The notes: generated by a model from the sequence alone, not told the origin. Counted from the stretch's first letter, positions 1 to 12,696 are shown. The stretch: DNA of 64,000 nt from Selaginella moellendorffii (GCF_000143415.4 NW_003314366.1:135348-199347); one strand, 5' to 3'. Numbers and translations: made by a program.

Positions 1-112
1 TTAGTCGGGATTGTCAGCCACAAAGACGAGACTAGCATGCTTCACCACACAACAGAAAAAAAGAAAGAGAACTCGTGAAGTGCAAAGGCGCTCTACTGAG
101 CAAAAGTCCTAC

Positions 113-1181
<1,069 letters not shown>

Positions 1182-1250
1182 GGAGGGGAGGAGGGAGGCT
1201 CTAGAATGAAAGAATGAAACTAAGTGGGGGGCCACTACCGTACCCTCTGG

Positions 1251-1260
1251 CTTTATATAG
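1251..1260 (-). promoter_or_regulatory. TATA box of NTRC
   Basis: The minus strand reads CTATATAAAG here, about 70 nt upstream of the chosen NTRC start codon. It leaves room for a short 5' UTR and argues against the upstream ATG at 1235. Confidence 0.5.
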
Positions 1261-1420
1261 TATATACGAGGCCGTACATAGCAAAAAATGCCGACAATGT
1301 ATTAATGCCATGAGAAAACCTCCGCCATTCTCGAGACGCCACGTGTATCGTCAGGTCAAGCGTTGCTTGTAGATCTTCTTTTTAGGGCGATGGAGCTGGG
1401 GCTGGGCGCTTGATCTTCCG

Positions 1421-2551
1421 ATGGAGCTCGAATTCGCAGGCATGGATTTTGGCTGCGCGCTCAATGCGCTCGGCAGCGCCCAATTGCCCGCCAAGGAGTG
1501 CATTCTCCCGCTCCTCTCCAAGGTCCTGGGCTACTGCATCATCCTTGCTTCCACGATCGTCAAGGTTCCACAGGTAGCGTATGAACTAAAATCCATCTCT
1601 TCGATTCGAGCTAGCTCGATTGCATTGACTATCCGATGGATTGGAACTCCTCAGATTCACGTGATTATGAAGAACAAGAGCATCCAGGGGCTGAGCATTC
1701 CATCCTTTGAGTTGGAAGTGGTGGGATTTACCATCGCTCTCGCGTATTGCCTCTTCAAAGGCTTGGCCTTCTCGGCCTATGGAGAACTAGTGTTTCTTCT
1801 CATTCAAAGTAAGTGACCGTGGAAGAGATTTTATTTTTCACTCACATCGAATGGTTTTCTTCAGCGATTGTCTTGGTGGCACTTTTGTACCAATACTCTC
1901 CAAATCGTGGACTTAACGTCTGGGCAAAATCAGCATTGTATCCTTTTCGAGATGCCTTTCTTCCTTCGCAGTTCTAAGTTCTAACTTTAACGATAAAAAA
2001 AACAGATACTGTGCAATTGCTCCGATGCTGTTGGCAGGAAAGCTGGATGCGAATATGTTCGAGGCCCTTTACGTAAGAAGTTCTACAGCAAAAGACCATC
2101 TCAGAAACTCTTTTTGTTTTTCAGGCTTGCCAGCATCTCATCTTCTTTTGCTCGCGATTGCCGCAAATTTTCGAGAATCACAAGGTTTGCAGCTTCTAAG
2201 ATGACTTCTCTCAACTCTACTGGTTTTGTTCCAGAACAAGAGCACCGGCCAGCTTAGCTTTCTTACCAATTTCATGAGCTTTGCTGGGTGTTTCGGTAAG
2301 TAGTCACTCTTTTATTTGCTTTGAGCCATTGCTTTTGTTTTTGTTTTGCCACAGTTCGTCTGTTCACAAGCATTCAAGAGAGTGCTCCAACAAGCAGTAA
2401 GCCTCGCTCGGTTGTCCGATCGATTTTCGCTCATCAAAGTTTTCTTGGTTTTTTTTCAGTGATCGTTGGTAGTATTCTCGGGGTTTTGACAAACGGAGTC
2501 GTGATGATCCAGTTTTTGCTGTATAACCAGATGAAATTGAGGAGAGACTGA
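1421..2551 (+). CDS. MPDU1: Mannose-P-dolichol utilization defect 1 protein (MPDU1)
   Basis: ER membrane PQ-loop protein needed for use of dolichol-phosphate-mannose and -glucose in N-glycan and GPI-anchor assembly. Eight exons (1421-1573, 1655-1808, 1865-1937, 2006-2072, 2125-2184, 2235-2295, 2355-2396, 2460-2551) give 233 aa, the usual family length. The first PQ loop reads STIVKVPQI followed by KSIQGLS; the second is FCSRLPQIFEN followed by STGQLS. The protein is almost entirely hydrophobic helices. The third intron (1938-2005) has U12-type splice signals. It is divergent from NTRC with about 240 bp between start codons. Confidence 0.92.
1938..2005 (+). other. U12-type (minor spliceosome) intron in MPDU1
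   Basis: The donor reads GTATCCTTTT, matching the U12 5' splice-site consensus RTATCCTTT. A CTTTAAC branch-point-like motif lies about a dozen bases before the terminal AG, and there is no strong polypyrimidine tract next to the acceptor. Joining the flanking exons restores the MPDU1 frame. Confidence 0.75.
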
Positions 2552-2687
2552 AAGCTTTGAAGAGCTTTCGCTCTCTAGTGATTTTTTTCTCCCAGTAACT
2601 TAACATGAAAACGTATCTCCGCGGACCGTCCGATCCAAAAAGGATCCAACGGCTACTTGTGCAAGAAGGGGCTAGGGTTCCTGGCGG

Positions 2688-4587
2688 ATGGCATCATCTG
2701 CCGTGCTGGGCTTGGCGGGATTCTTTTCTTTCTCCGCGATTTTTATGGCGCTATGGCACATCGTGATGCATTTTTTCAACTACACGGAGCCTACATTCCA
2801 GCGCTACACTGTGCGAATCGTCTTCATGGTCCCAGTAAGTGGCTCCTTCCCAATTTGCCTCCAAATCTCGACAAATTCCCGGCTGCCAGATCTTCGCGTT
2901 GATGTCCTTTCTATGCATTTTATATCAAGAGTACGCTGTCTACTTCGATTCTGTGTGTCAAATGTGGGTAAAAATTCTTCTTTTTTGCGAGACTGAATAG
3001 GAAATTTTTCCTTCTTTGTTCTTGGTGGTGTTTCTCTTATGCAGATACGAGGCCTTTGTCATCTATAATTTTCTTTCTTTGTGCCTTGCTTGGGTTGGCG
3101 GGCCTGGCTCTGTCGTCCAGAGCTTGCAGGGACGAATGCTCAAGCCGTCGTGGCATCTCATGACTTGCTGCATGGATCCTATCCCCCTTGACGGGTTCGT
3201 GCTTGGCCTTCTCCTCAAATTCGGACGACTCAAACACTGTAAGGATCAGCACCGCAAAAGAAAAACAAGAACAAGTTGTTTCCTTTGCTGATGAGTGCGC
3301 TTGTGATTGCTTTGCAGGGTGTTTATCCGGAGGTGCAAGCAAGGTGGTATCCAGTTCGTGATCATCAAGCCGCTGCTGGTCGCCGCCACCTTCATCCTTT
3401 ATGCGCTCGATCTCTACGACGATGGAAACTTCAGCGTCACGTCGGGCTATCTCTACATCACGCTCATCTACACCGTTTCCTACTCGGTTGCGCTGTACGT
3501 GCTCGTTTTGTTCTACGTTGCCTGTGCTGATCTCTTGAGGCCTTACAAAGCTCTCCCAAAGTTTATCATCATCAAATCGGTGGTCTTTCTCACGTACTGG
3601 CAGGTACTTAATCCTTCCCTTCTCGTTTCATTGTTGTGATGTTCCTCGATTTGCGTAGGGAGTGGGAGTTTATATTGTCGCGAAGATGGGATATATAAAA
3701 ACTGCAGACGAGGCCGAGATCGTCCAGAACTTCTTGGTGTGCTTTGAGATGCTGATAGCGGCAATGGGGCACGTCTACGCGTTTCCATACAAGCAGTACG
3801 CCGAAGCCAACGTCGGAGGCTCCGGGAACTTAAGTTTTTGGGCCAGTCTCAGCCATGCTCTCAGCTTGAACGACGTTGTCCACGACACACTCCATCAGGT
3901 AAAAATTCTCAAGGTCTTGTTTTCTCATCGAAAGGCAAAGCTCTTGTCTTGCAGTTTGCTCCAACTTATCACGACTACGTGCTCTACAGCGATGGAAGCC
4001 AAGAGGCTCCAATGAGATACCGAGCACGGACGTTCGTTCCCACAGGCCAAGAGATGGACACGCTTCGCAGGCACAGCAAGATGTTTGGAGCTGGAACAAT
4101 CGATCCAGCCTCGGCCTCCACTCTTGGCCTTGGCGGCGCCTCTTTCGGCAGCGCCGCCTTCTCTCGCGCGTCCTTCATTAGTCAAGGTGGCTCTTTGAGT
4201 GGCGAGGCCGGAAGGAGGAAGACTCAAGCTCGTCCCTCTCCACAGTCGTCACTCTCGGGCTTTGGAAACTTTCCCAACGATCCACAGCAGCCGCAGCAGC
4301 AGCCTCATTCCTTCGAGGCAGCTTTGTTCAAGGCCGCGCTACCGCCGCTTCCCAACAGGCAGCCATCCATGGGCTCCATTCTCCACATTAGAAGCCCCGT
4401 GGAGAGCAGGAACTCCAGCTTAATCGATAGCAGGCGTAGCAGTAGGCGAAGTAGCGCTGGCGACGATGCGATGGAGACATCGCTCCTCGCTCCTGGGAGG
4501 AGAAAATCGTCTCATGGAGCTCTCCTGGACGAGATCGACATCCATGGCGAGGAGGATCAATACGATGAAGGCTACATCCAGAGGTAG
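2688..4587 (+). CDS. TMEM184 / LAZ1 family (DUF300) membrane protein
   Basis: Multi-pass membrane protein of the TMEM184/organic-solute-transporter-alpha family; the Arabidopsis members LAZ1/LAZ1H are tied to vacuole and brassinosteroid-receptor trafficking and cell death. Exons 2688-2834, 2890-2963, 3045-3194, 3318-3603, 3659-3898 and 3955-4587 give 509 aa. About seven hydrophobic helices fill residues 1-290, with the conserved YEAFVIYNF and LLRPYKALPKF segments. The last exon encodes a 200-residue cytosolic tail rich in Ser, Gln and Arg, with RRSSRRSS phosphosite-like runs and an acidic end. A telltale conserved YVLYSDG follows the membrane part. Confidence 0.88.
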
Positions 4588-4739
4588 ACGAAGGCTCCCC
4601 GATCGGACGGTCCAGAGCTCGGCCATCGGACGGTCGAGATTTTGTGTTCGGACATACTTTTTCTTTTTCGAATTTGACGGCTGTGGATCCATGTTATGTG
4701 CTTGAGGTTTTTTCTTATTCTCGTTTAGCGCTAGGATCT

Positions 4740-6759
4740 ATGGCGTCATCGATCGGAGGAAAGGATGCCAGGAAGATCAAGGGCGGCGGCGCTGGCGGCG
4801 CCAAGGCCTCATCGTTTGGCACAGTCGCGGGGCATTCGGCGTCCGTAACTTACGTCTCGATGCTCGGATTGCTTCTCTTCTGCCCGCCTTTTGTGATCGT
4901 TCTGTGAGTATTCCCTTCGCATTGATTCGCGGCCATGAAATCCTCGCTCTGGATCAGATGGTACACGCTGGTGCACGGGCATGGCGCTGTGTCGAGCTTC
5001 TGGGATCTCGCGCAGGCCAAGGGATTTCAGGCGCTCGTGGAGATCTGGCCGAGGCCGACGCTCACAGCATGCAAGATCATCGCAGCGTTTGGATTGTTTG
5101 AAGCGTTTTTGCTGCTGGCATTGCCTGGCAAGAAGTTTATAGGGCCCGTGTCTCCATCTGGAAATCGTCCAGTCTACAAGGTACGCTCTCTCTCTACTAG
5201 AACAAAGATCTTGAGGACATTGTGAAAACCTTGGCAGGCCAATGGCATGGCGGCGTATGTGACGACTTTGCTGGTATACACGGCAATGTGGAGGTATGTC
5301 GTGCATAGATTTCTTCCTCGTTTTTCCAGACTCTGAGTGAGCTCTTTGTTTAGATTTGGATGGTTCAATCCAGCTCTTGTCTACGATCACCTCGGAGAGA
5401 TCTTTTCTACTCTCATTTTTGGCAGCATAGTTTTTTGTGTTCTTCTCTATATCAAGGCAAGGCAAGTCTGTGCGACTGACCATACGAACTTTGACGCAAT
5501 TCTGTGCAGGGTCACGTTGCACCTTCGTCGTCTGACTCTGGATCAACCGGAAACTTCATAGCAGACTTTTACTGGGTAAACAAATCGCCAATGCTACTTA
5601 TCTTATCTTGTTGACACGCTTTGCACAGGGTATGGAACTGTATCCCCGAATCGGAAGCTCGTTTGACATCAAGACGTTCACAAACTGTCGCTTTGGGATG
5701 ATGTCGTGGGCTGTTTTGGCCATCACGTACTGCATCAAGCAGCATGAGTTATATGGCAAAGTCTCGGACTCAATGCTCGTCAGTACGTGCCTCATGCTGG
5801 TGTACATCACAAAGTTTTTCTGGTGGGAATCGGGTTACTGGTGCACCATGGACATCGCACACGATCGCGGTATGATAGTTCACTTCGATAGGAACTTTTT
5901 GCGATCCAAGAACTAACGCGCTATACACGATTGTATGCTGTAGCTGGGTTTTACATATGCTGGGGGTGTCTCGTCTGGGTTCCATCAGTTTATACTTCTC
6001 CAGCTTTGTATCTCGTTCGTCATCCCAATGAGCTTGGTACACAGGTATCGTATATGTGTTTTATGGACTGCTCAAAGGCACTCACGCTGTTTTGTTTGCT
6101 ATCTAGCTTGCTCTGGCCATTTTGGTTGCAGGCCTTGCCTGTATCTATATAAACTACGACTGTGATCGCCAACGCCAGCATTTCCGAAGCACCAACGGAA
6201 AATGTACAATATGGGGGAAAGCACCAGGCAAGGTACACTTTGAAACAAAATAACAAATCTATCGGGTAGCTTATTAGCTCGGTGGATTTTGTAGATCGAG
6301 GCCACTTACGTGACCGAAAAGGGAGAGACAAAGAAGAGCTTGCTTTTAACTTCCGGCTGGTAAGCATGACACTCTATGAAGAATCGAAATTTTAACTTTG
6401 AATTTGCAGGTGGGGGCTCGCACGCCACTTCCACTACGTCCCGGAAATATCCGCGGCCTTCTTTTGGTCTGTGCCTGCTCTCTTCGAACACGTAAGAACG
6501 TTTTCTGATCATATATGCCATGCAAGACTAACCTCGAGGTTTTTGGATTTTCAGTTCCTTCCATACTTTTATGTTGTTTTTCTCACAATTTTGCTCCTGG
6601 ACCGAGCCGTCCGCGACGATCAAAGATGCCGGACGAAGTAAGATCTCGCACTTCATTTCGTTCACGCTCTCACACATTTTTTCTTATCCAAGGTACAAAA
6701 AATTCTGGGACCTGTATTGCCGAGAAGTTCCTTACAAGGTACTCCCTGGCGTGTACTAA
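4740..6759 (+). CDS. DWF5: 7-dehydrocholesterol (sterol delta7) reductase
   Basis: ER multi-pass enzyme reducing the C7-8 double bond of sterol intermediates with NADPH, a late step of phytosterol and brassinosteroid precursor synthesis. Twelve exons (4740-4903, 4958-5180, 5238-5293, 5354-5456, 5510-5575, 5629-5869, 5944-6044, 6107-6232, 6295-6359, 6410-6491, 6555-6637, 6693-6759) give 458 aa. Family marks include GMELYPRIG, the FFWWESGYW segment, LTSGWWGLARHFHY and the C-terminal DDQRCRTKYKKFW with DLYCREVPYK. Intron 4 begins with GC rather than GT; no GT donor there preserves the frame. Confidence 0.95.
5457..5509 (+). other. GC-AG intron in DWF5
   Basis: The exon ends ATCAAG and the intron starts GCAAGG and ends with GCAG. 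Only this GC donor keeps the reading frame into GHVAPSSS. Confidence 0.8.
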
Positions 6760-6814
6760 GTTAAGTTGTTCCATTTCTTCTTGGTTCATGGGGAAAAAAC
6801 TATTGTCTTGGAGT

Positions 6815-7455
6815 TCATAGCTGATGGTACGCGTGAAACCTTGCACAGAGCTTCCTAAGAACTCCTTGAGAATGCTGCATGGTGTTGAGCTTTGTGTCTC
6901 TCGCCATTGCCTGCGATTAAGAGAAAGAGAGAGAAATGCTAAGTGATCGATCCAAAGTTGTTCGTTCGATCTCACCTCGAAGTCGTTCCCATACTGTTTG
7001 ATGAGCCGCGCGATATGGACTCTCTGCATCTTTGTGAGGCGCTGCAAGCCAGCATTCTTCCCATCCCTTCGTTTCTTGCCAAGGGCAGAGCGAACATCTA
7101 TAAAAGAAGCTCTCAAAATCAAATTTTTCTTCTCTTTGGAAGAGGCCCTCACCGTCGGTCTCGAGCGATTCCATCACAGCATCGGTCAGTGGCAAGTCGT
7201 GAGACTGGAGACGATTTGGATCGGCAAGAATGCCCGCCGATTTGTAGCTCGCCGTCACGGTCTTCTCATCGAGCTTAAGTCTGCGAATCAAAGCAATCGA
7301 TCCTTCGATCCCAAGGCTGGAAGAAAACAAAACTCACATTTCTTGCGAGCCGGGGATGGCAACATCCTGCGCTTGCGGCTTCTTGGGCTTCTTTGGCACT
7401 CGAACGCGCACTTTGGGCCTGTTCTTCCGGTACTTGGCTCTCGATCTCGCCATAA
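6815..7455 (-). CDS. NOP16: NOP16-like nucleolar ribosome-biogenesis protein
   Basis: Nucleolar protein of 60S subunit maturation. Minus-strand exons 7455-7337, 7280-7153, 7097-6976 and 6910-6815 give 154 aa. The N terminus is a basic nucleolar-type stretch (RSRAKYRKNRPKVRVRV), followed by DEKTVTASYK, SALGKKRRDGK, LTKMQRVHIARLI and DTKLNTMQHS, all in the order found in plant NOP16-like proteins. The start codon lies 134 bp from the GUN1 start on the other strand, and the gap carries an AAACCCTA telo-box, common in ribosome-biogenesis promoters. Confidence 0.85.
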
Positions 7456-7589
7456 ACCCTAGACGAAGAAGCCGACGTGGCAAGCCCTAAACTTTAATTC
7501 TGACGTGGCGGGTAAGCCAAAGTCCACGTGGCAGAAGATACGCCTTGAAATGAAATATCGCGGCGTGAGTAGGACTAGGGCTAGCGGTG
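7456..7589. promoter_or_regulatory. Bidirectional NOP16/GUN1 promoter with three ACGTGGC boxes
   Basis: The 134-bp gap between the two start codons holds ACGTGGC at about 7477, 7503 and 7526 (spacing 26 and 23 bp) and AAACCCTA (telo-box) at about 7456. The ACGTGGC core is G-box/ABRE-like and is a bZIP target in other plants. Activity in this gap is inferred. Confidence 0.6.
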
Positions 7590-10418
7590 ATGTCAGCATC
7601 TTCTTCGTCGCTGAGCACTGCGCAGGGCAGTGCGGCAAATCCCAATGGACCTCAGCCCTCCTCCTCGCGCGGATCCTGGTCCTCGTCCCATCCACTGGAC
7701 CGCTCCTCCCCGGCCGCCGGTAAGATCCTCCGCGCCGCCCACGAAGAATTCGCCCCGCGCCGCCGCAATCGCCTCTCGCTCGCCGGGGGGCGCCACGAGA
7801 GCCCCCCCTGGGCGACGAGCGCCATCTCTGGAGCTGGCCTTGATGCCGCCGCGAGCTGGCGATGCCCTGCGGGCGCCTCCGCCATGACCGCCACCGCCGC
7901 CGCCGCCGCCGCCTCTACCGCCGCCGCTCGGCCGCCATCGCTGGGCACGGATTTCTGCGGCCGCAAATCCACCCGCCTCGTCTCCAAGCTCTCGCATCTG
8001 GGCCGACCTAGCAGCGCTCCAGGCAAGCCGATCAAGCCCGTGCTCTCCTCCGCCGTGAAACACATGATCAAGTCGCCATCGCCATCGCTCATGCCTGCAT
8101 TGCTGGACCAAGTCTCGGCGCATCTCCTCGGCCCCGACGATCTCCCATTCATCGTCCGCGAGCTCGGCCACTCGGGGCAGTGGGAGAAGGTGGTCAAGAG
8201 CTTCGACTGGATGGTCCTCCAGCAGAATCTCCGCAGCCAGTGGGACAAGGTGACGAGCACGATCATCAGCTCGCTCGGGCGGCTTGGGCGGTCCGATTGG
8301 GCGCAGTTGATCTTCGATCGGGCAGTCGGCGCTGGGTTTGGCAACAACGTGTTCGTCTACTCGTCCTTGATCTGCGCCTATGGCCGCAGCGGCAAGCTGG
8401 CCAAGGCGGTGGAGATTTTCGAGGCCATGAAAGTGGTTTGCAAGCCCAACCTCGTCGTCTACAACGCCGTGATCGACGCGTGCAGCAAAGGTGGCGACTA
8501 CCCGACAGCGCTCCGGATCTTTCGAGAGATGCTGGAGCAGGGAATGTCCCCCGACAGGATCACTTTCAACACGCTCATCTCCGCCGCCGGGCGAGCCAAT
8601 CGCTGGGAGGAATGCGACCGGATCTTCGCGGAGATGGAGGAGCGCGGCATCGCTCGGGACGACGTGACTTACAACACGCTCATCGCGACGTACTGCCGCG
8701 GTGGACAGATGCATCTCGGCGCTGCGCTCATGGAGACCATGGCCAAGAGCTCCGGCATCGAGCCCAGCGTCATCACTTACAGCACCATGATCGATGGATA
8801 TGCCAAGCTCGGCCTCGCTCACGAAGCCATCGCGCTCTTTCAAGAGATGCGCAACCAAAACGTGGAGCCCGACGGGATTTGCTACAACACCATGGTCGAC
8901 ATCCACGCTCGTCTTGGCAACTTTGACGAGGCCCACAGCATCCGGCGGGCGATGGAGGAGGCTGGCTTCGCCAAGGACATCGTCACCTACAACGCGCTGC
9001 TCGATTCCTACGGCAAGCAAGGCAAGTTTCGCGAGGCCATGTCGCTGCTCGAGGAGATGAAGCAGCGCGGGGCCTCTCCAAACATTCTCACGTACTCGGC
9101 GCTCATCGATGCCTATTGCAAGCATGGATTCCACCGCGACGCCATGGCTTTGTTCCAGGACGTGAAGAAGGCCGGGCTCCAGCCCGACGTTGTGCTCTAC
9201 AGCACGCTCGTCGATGGCTGCTGTAAGAATGGATCGCCGGACGAAGCTCTGGCTTTGCTCGAGGAGATGGCGGACAATGGCATTCGTCCCAATGTTATTA
9301 CTTACAACTCGCTGCTGGATGCCTATGGAAGGCAGTGCCTCATGGTACGTAAAAACTTTCCAAAACTTCGATTTTTTCTTCTTCCAAGAGTGACGATGCT
9401 TTTAAAACCCAGTGTTGATTGTGTTTGTAGATGCAAGACGATCAACAGTCTCTTGTGGATCCCAAACAGAAGCAAGCTCTCGTGCTTGCTGCTGCGAGGG
9501 TGTTCCGGGAGATGGCAAAAAACGGTGTCAAGCCCAACGTAGTGACGTTTTCGTCCATCCTCAACGCTTGCAGGTACTTCAATTCTTTTATACGTACAAA
9601 AAATATTCAATTTTTCCTTTTTTTTTTTTTTTTTTTTTGCATGATACAGCCATTGTGCATCGGTGGAGGATGCATCCAGTTTATTAGAGGCCATGAGAGT
9701 TTTCGACGGTCGAGTGTATGGAGTTACACACGGCTTGCTCATGGGCTTTAGGATTCGAGTGTGGAGAGACGCCGAGACGTTGTTTAACGAGCTAACGACG
9801 CTAGGACACAACACAGCCGTGGCATTCTACAACGCACTAACAGATGTCTTGTGGCACTTCGAGCAGGCGAGTTTCTTCTTTGGATTTAAATCCTGAAAGT
9901 CACATTTTTTTTTTTTTTTCTTTTGTTCAGAGGAACAGTGCTCAAAGAGTCGTAGAGGCAGCCAAGGACCGGCATGTTTGGGACAAAGCATGGTGGCATT
10001 CCGAGCAGCAGTTTTTTCTCGACTTGCACTTCATGTCGGTTGGCTCGGCACAGGCCATGCTTCACTTGTGGTTGCTCTACATCCGAAAGTTTTTGTGCCA
10101 GAGACGATCGGTGCTGCCAAAGTATATGAGGTAACTTTCAGCGTCCTTTCTTTCGTGTCATTCAAGATCTAAGCTCTCCTCGGCCGGCCTGGTTTTCATG
10201 GCAGCATCCTGACGGGCTGGGGAAAGCACAGCAAAGTTCCTGGCGAGAGCGCCGTCAAGCGAGCAGTAGAAGCACATCTCTTGGAGATGAATTCGCCGTT
10301 TCACGTATGGGGAAACAACGAAGGACGGCTTGTGTGTGCTGGCTACCAAGTCCAAGGCTGGCTCATGGACACGAGAACTCAGAGACATCTCCGGCTGTGC
10401 GACGTCCGAGGCGACTAA
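7590..10418 (+). CDS. GUN1: GUN1-like PPR-SMR protein
   Basis: Plastid PPR protein with a C-terminal SMR domain, orthologous in layout to GENOMES UNCOUPLED 1, which integrates plastid-to-nucleus signals. Exons 7590-9344, 9431-9573, 9650-9866, 9931-10130 and 10205-10418 give 842 aa. An Arg/Ser/Ala-rich low-complexity N terminus (about 150 aa) precedes a series of about ten P-type PPR motifs ([28 protein letters not shown]). The SMR domain has [11 protein letters not shown] and [10 protein letters not shown]. The part between PPRs and SMR ([23 protein letters not shown]) matches GUN1 specifically. A GTG at 7587 precedes the ATG and is ignored. Intron 3 is GC-AG; introns 2 and 3 contain long poly-T tracts. 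Confidence 0.93.
9867..9930 (+). other. GC-AG intron in GUN1
   Basis: The exon ends GAGCAG, the intron starts GCGAGT, and the acceptor is TTCAG. The only nearby GT donor would shift the SMR domain out of frame. Confidence 0.75.
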
Positions 10419-10722
10419 TCGTTTCTTCTCGTTTTCTAACAAGCCAGATTTTTACTCGGCACGCAAGAACCAACCAACACGCAAGGATTGTAAGTAAGTT
10501 ATGATGTACTTAAATCTCTCTTGGCAGTTTTCTAGGAATGTTAACGAAGCAAAAAGAGTGATTCCACTCGCGAATCCAAATATTCCAGAGTTTATACTCT
10601 TTGGACAATCCCCTCCCACGCAGGAACGACAAATCACAGGTCCAAGTACGTATAGGTTCGATCACACTCCACAGTATTTTCCAAAGTAGTCTCGTTGTTT
10701 CATCGTTTTCTTTCGTGCTGCA

Positions 10723-11413
10723 ATGGCGTTTGCTTGTGCTGCCTTGCTACTCCTATCTCTTAAATTCAGCACTTCGGCATTCGGCATCGATCCAACTTCC
10801 GGTTTTGTCGAGCGGCCAGTTTCCTACGTGATCCAGAAGCCGTATGATCTCAAAGTCTCTGATCGCTACAGCTTCAGCAATGGCATCCACAAACTGTGGG
10901 TCTACACTTCGGACAAGCCCCACAGCTCTGATAGTGACACGATGCCAAGAACCGAGCTCCGGTTTCTAGTAAGTTGGTCGACATGATCTTCTCGAATTCT
11001 CTCATTGTTTTTCATAGAGACCAGAGTACTTGGACGGGGTCTGGCAATTCGAAGGGGACTTTTACGTTCCCTCGGGCACAAAGGGTGCCTGTGTGATGCA
11101 AGTGTTTGGGGGAAAGAGCGCTGCCACTGCGCTCCAAGTTCGGCTCGACGGGCATGGAGATTTAGTTCGAAGTGGAGCCGACTTGCCACACTCGACCTTG
11201 GCGACGGATGTCTATAACAGATGGATCCATCTCAATGTTATCCACGACGCGGACAATATGATGCTTAGCATCTATCTGGATGGAAAGCTCAAGCACTGGG
11301 AAGTGAACGAGAGCCGCAAGACGCACTACTTCAAGTGTGGAGTGTATGCACAGTCCAACGCTAGCGAGTACATGGAATCCAGGTGGAAGAATATCAAGAT
11401 CTGGAAGCTATGA
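10723..11413 (+). CDS. Secreted citrate-binding-protein-like (alginate lyase 2 fold) protein
   Basis: Two exons (10723-10968, 11018-11413) give 213 aa. The first ~20 residues (MAFACAALLLLSL...) are a signal peptide. The rest resembles plant citrate-binding-protein precursors with a PL7 / alginate_lyase2 jelly-roll: MPRTELRF at the end of exon 1, WQFEGDFYVPSG, VMQVFGG, and a final YFKCGVYAQ before WKNIKIWKL. The RTELR motif and YFK.G.YxQ are PL7 signatures. Whether it binds citrate or acts on cell-wall polysaccharide cannot be told from sequence. Probably secreted or vacuolar. Confidence 0.8.
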
Positions 11414-11600
11414 ACTTTGTTCTAAGTGATAAGGACAAAAGAAACATTCTCTGATTGTAAAGTTGCCAATAAAAACATGATCCGTTCTTAGTAAAGTTGC
11501 ACCGAAGAACACGATCTCAAGTTTATAGGAATTGAATATCAAATCTGGAAACTTACCCCAATCTAATGTCATATCGAAAAGAATTATCTTAGAATCCTTT

Positions 11601-12696
11601 CTATGTATCTTCGACTTGCGAATGGAATACAAAACTTGGAAACGTAGTCGTAATGTCCCTGATCATAACAAAGCGGCATCTTGCGTTGGAAGGGGAGATC
11701 ATGAGAAAATCATTCTTACTTCAAGTAGAGGAGGCTCATGTTCTTGAGCAAAGAGGGGTGCTTCTGTACAAGGTTGCTCCACTCCTCTTCGTCAATCATG
11801 CCGTCCCTTTTGGTATCCGCTTCCTCGAACGTCTACAACGCTTAAGCCAGGTAACGCTATGAGTGTCGAGCATGTAAAGTTTCTGCTCTACAGAGACAAA
11901 GAAGCGTGAGGCATTACCTTATCTATTATGTTCTCCACGACCTCGTCCGATAGATTCATACCGGACTCCGCTAACGTCGCTACTACCATTCGTTTCACCT
12001 GCGAGGCAAACCAAAGAATGGTTTCCAGACTAGAAGAGAAACCATAGAAATACTTACCTCGCCCCGATCGATGTAGCCTTGGTGCTTAAAATCGTACAAA
12101 CGAAACGCAACTATCGGAGTGTTACATGAGAACCTCAGCGACTTTGACGAACTCAAACTTACATGCGACTTTGTCTTGCATGGGAGCATTTGGATGGAAC
12201 ACAGAGAGAGCCCGTGCAAACTCTCCAAAATCGAGAACATTGTTCTTCTTGACGTTGAAAAGATCAAACACCTGGAACGCAAACGTAAGTCAGTCCACAG
12301 TCCAGTGGTTCTTTCCTCTGCTTGCCCGATCTGCAAATATGCTTTCTTTCCTGCTGCTCTTGAATAGAGCAAGCTTGAATTCCTCCTGATTGGAGAAGTA
12401 TTCTCAGATACCTCGAAGAAGAATTGAGAGAGAGCCTCTTACCCTGTTGATCACACCATCGTCTACCACACCGCAGCTTATCTTCTTGAAGAGCTCATAC
12501 AGCGCTTCCACTTCGCTGACGCTAACTGGAATGGAAGCCCCCGTAAGAATCGAGCCAAATGCCGGCACTTACAATTGGTATCCCGTGCAATCGACTCGGA
12601 ATCCTCCCTCTCCACGCGCTTGTGCTCGAAGCATCGCGACAGCAGCGCTAGTACGTGCTGAATTCCCGAGTAGAAATGCTCTAGGCATGGCCACAT
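11601..12696 (-). CDS. CBL: Calcineurin B-like Ca2+ sensor, CBL2/3 type
   Basis: Four-EF-hand calcium sensor that recruits CIPK kinases. Minus exons 12696-12573, 12525-12443, 12385-12326, 12271-12163, 12110-12058, 11998-11918, 11832-11720 and 11658-11601 give 226 aa, the size of Arabidopsis CBL2/3. The N terminus lacks a myristoylation Gly but has Cys4 and Cys22, suggesting S-acylation and a tonoplast location as in CBL2/3. EF-hands include [13 protein letters not shown] and [13 protein letters not shown]. The C terminus ends [18 protein letters not shown], containing the FPSF motif phosphorylated by CIPKs. The TAA after LLYLK at the exon-7 edge is part of a GTAAG donor, not the true stop. 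Intron 3 is GC-AG. Internal exon lengths equal those of the CBL1-type gene at 61.6-62.9 kb. Confidence 0.92.
12272..12325 (-). other. GC-AG intron in CBL2/3-type gene
   Basis: The exon ends GATCGG, the intron starts GCAAGC and the acceptor is TTCCAG. The homologous intron of the CBL1-type gene starts with GT, so the donor changed in one paralogue. Confidence 0.8.

Noticed and set aside
7593..9134. 513-aa minus-strand ORF
   Set aside because: It is antisense to the GUN1 PPR repeats; high GC and repeated codon patterns keep the opposite frame open.
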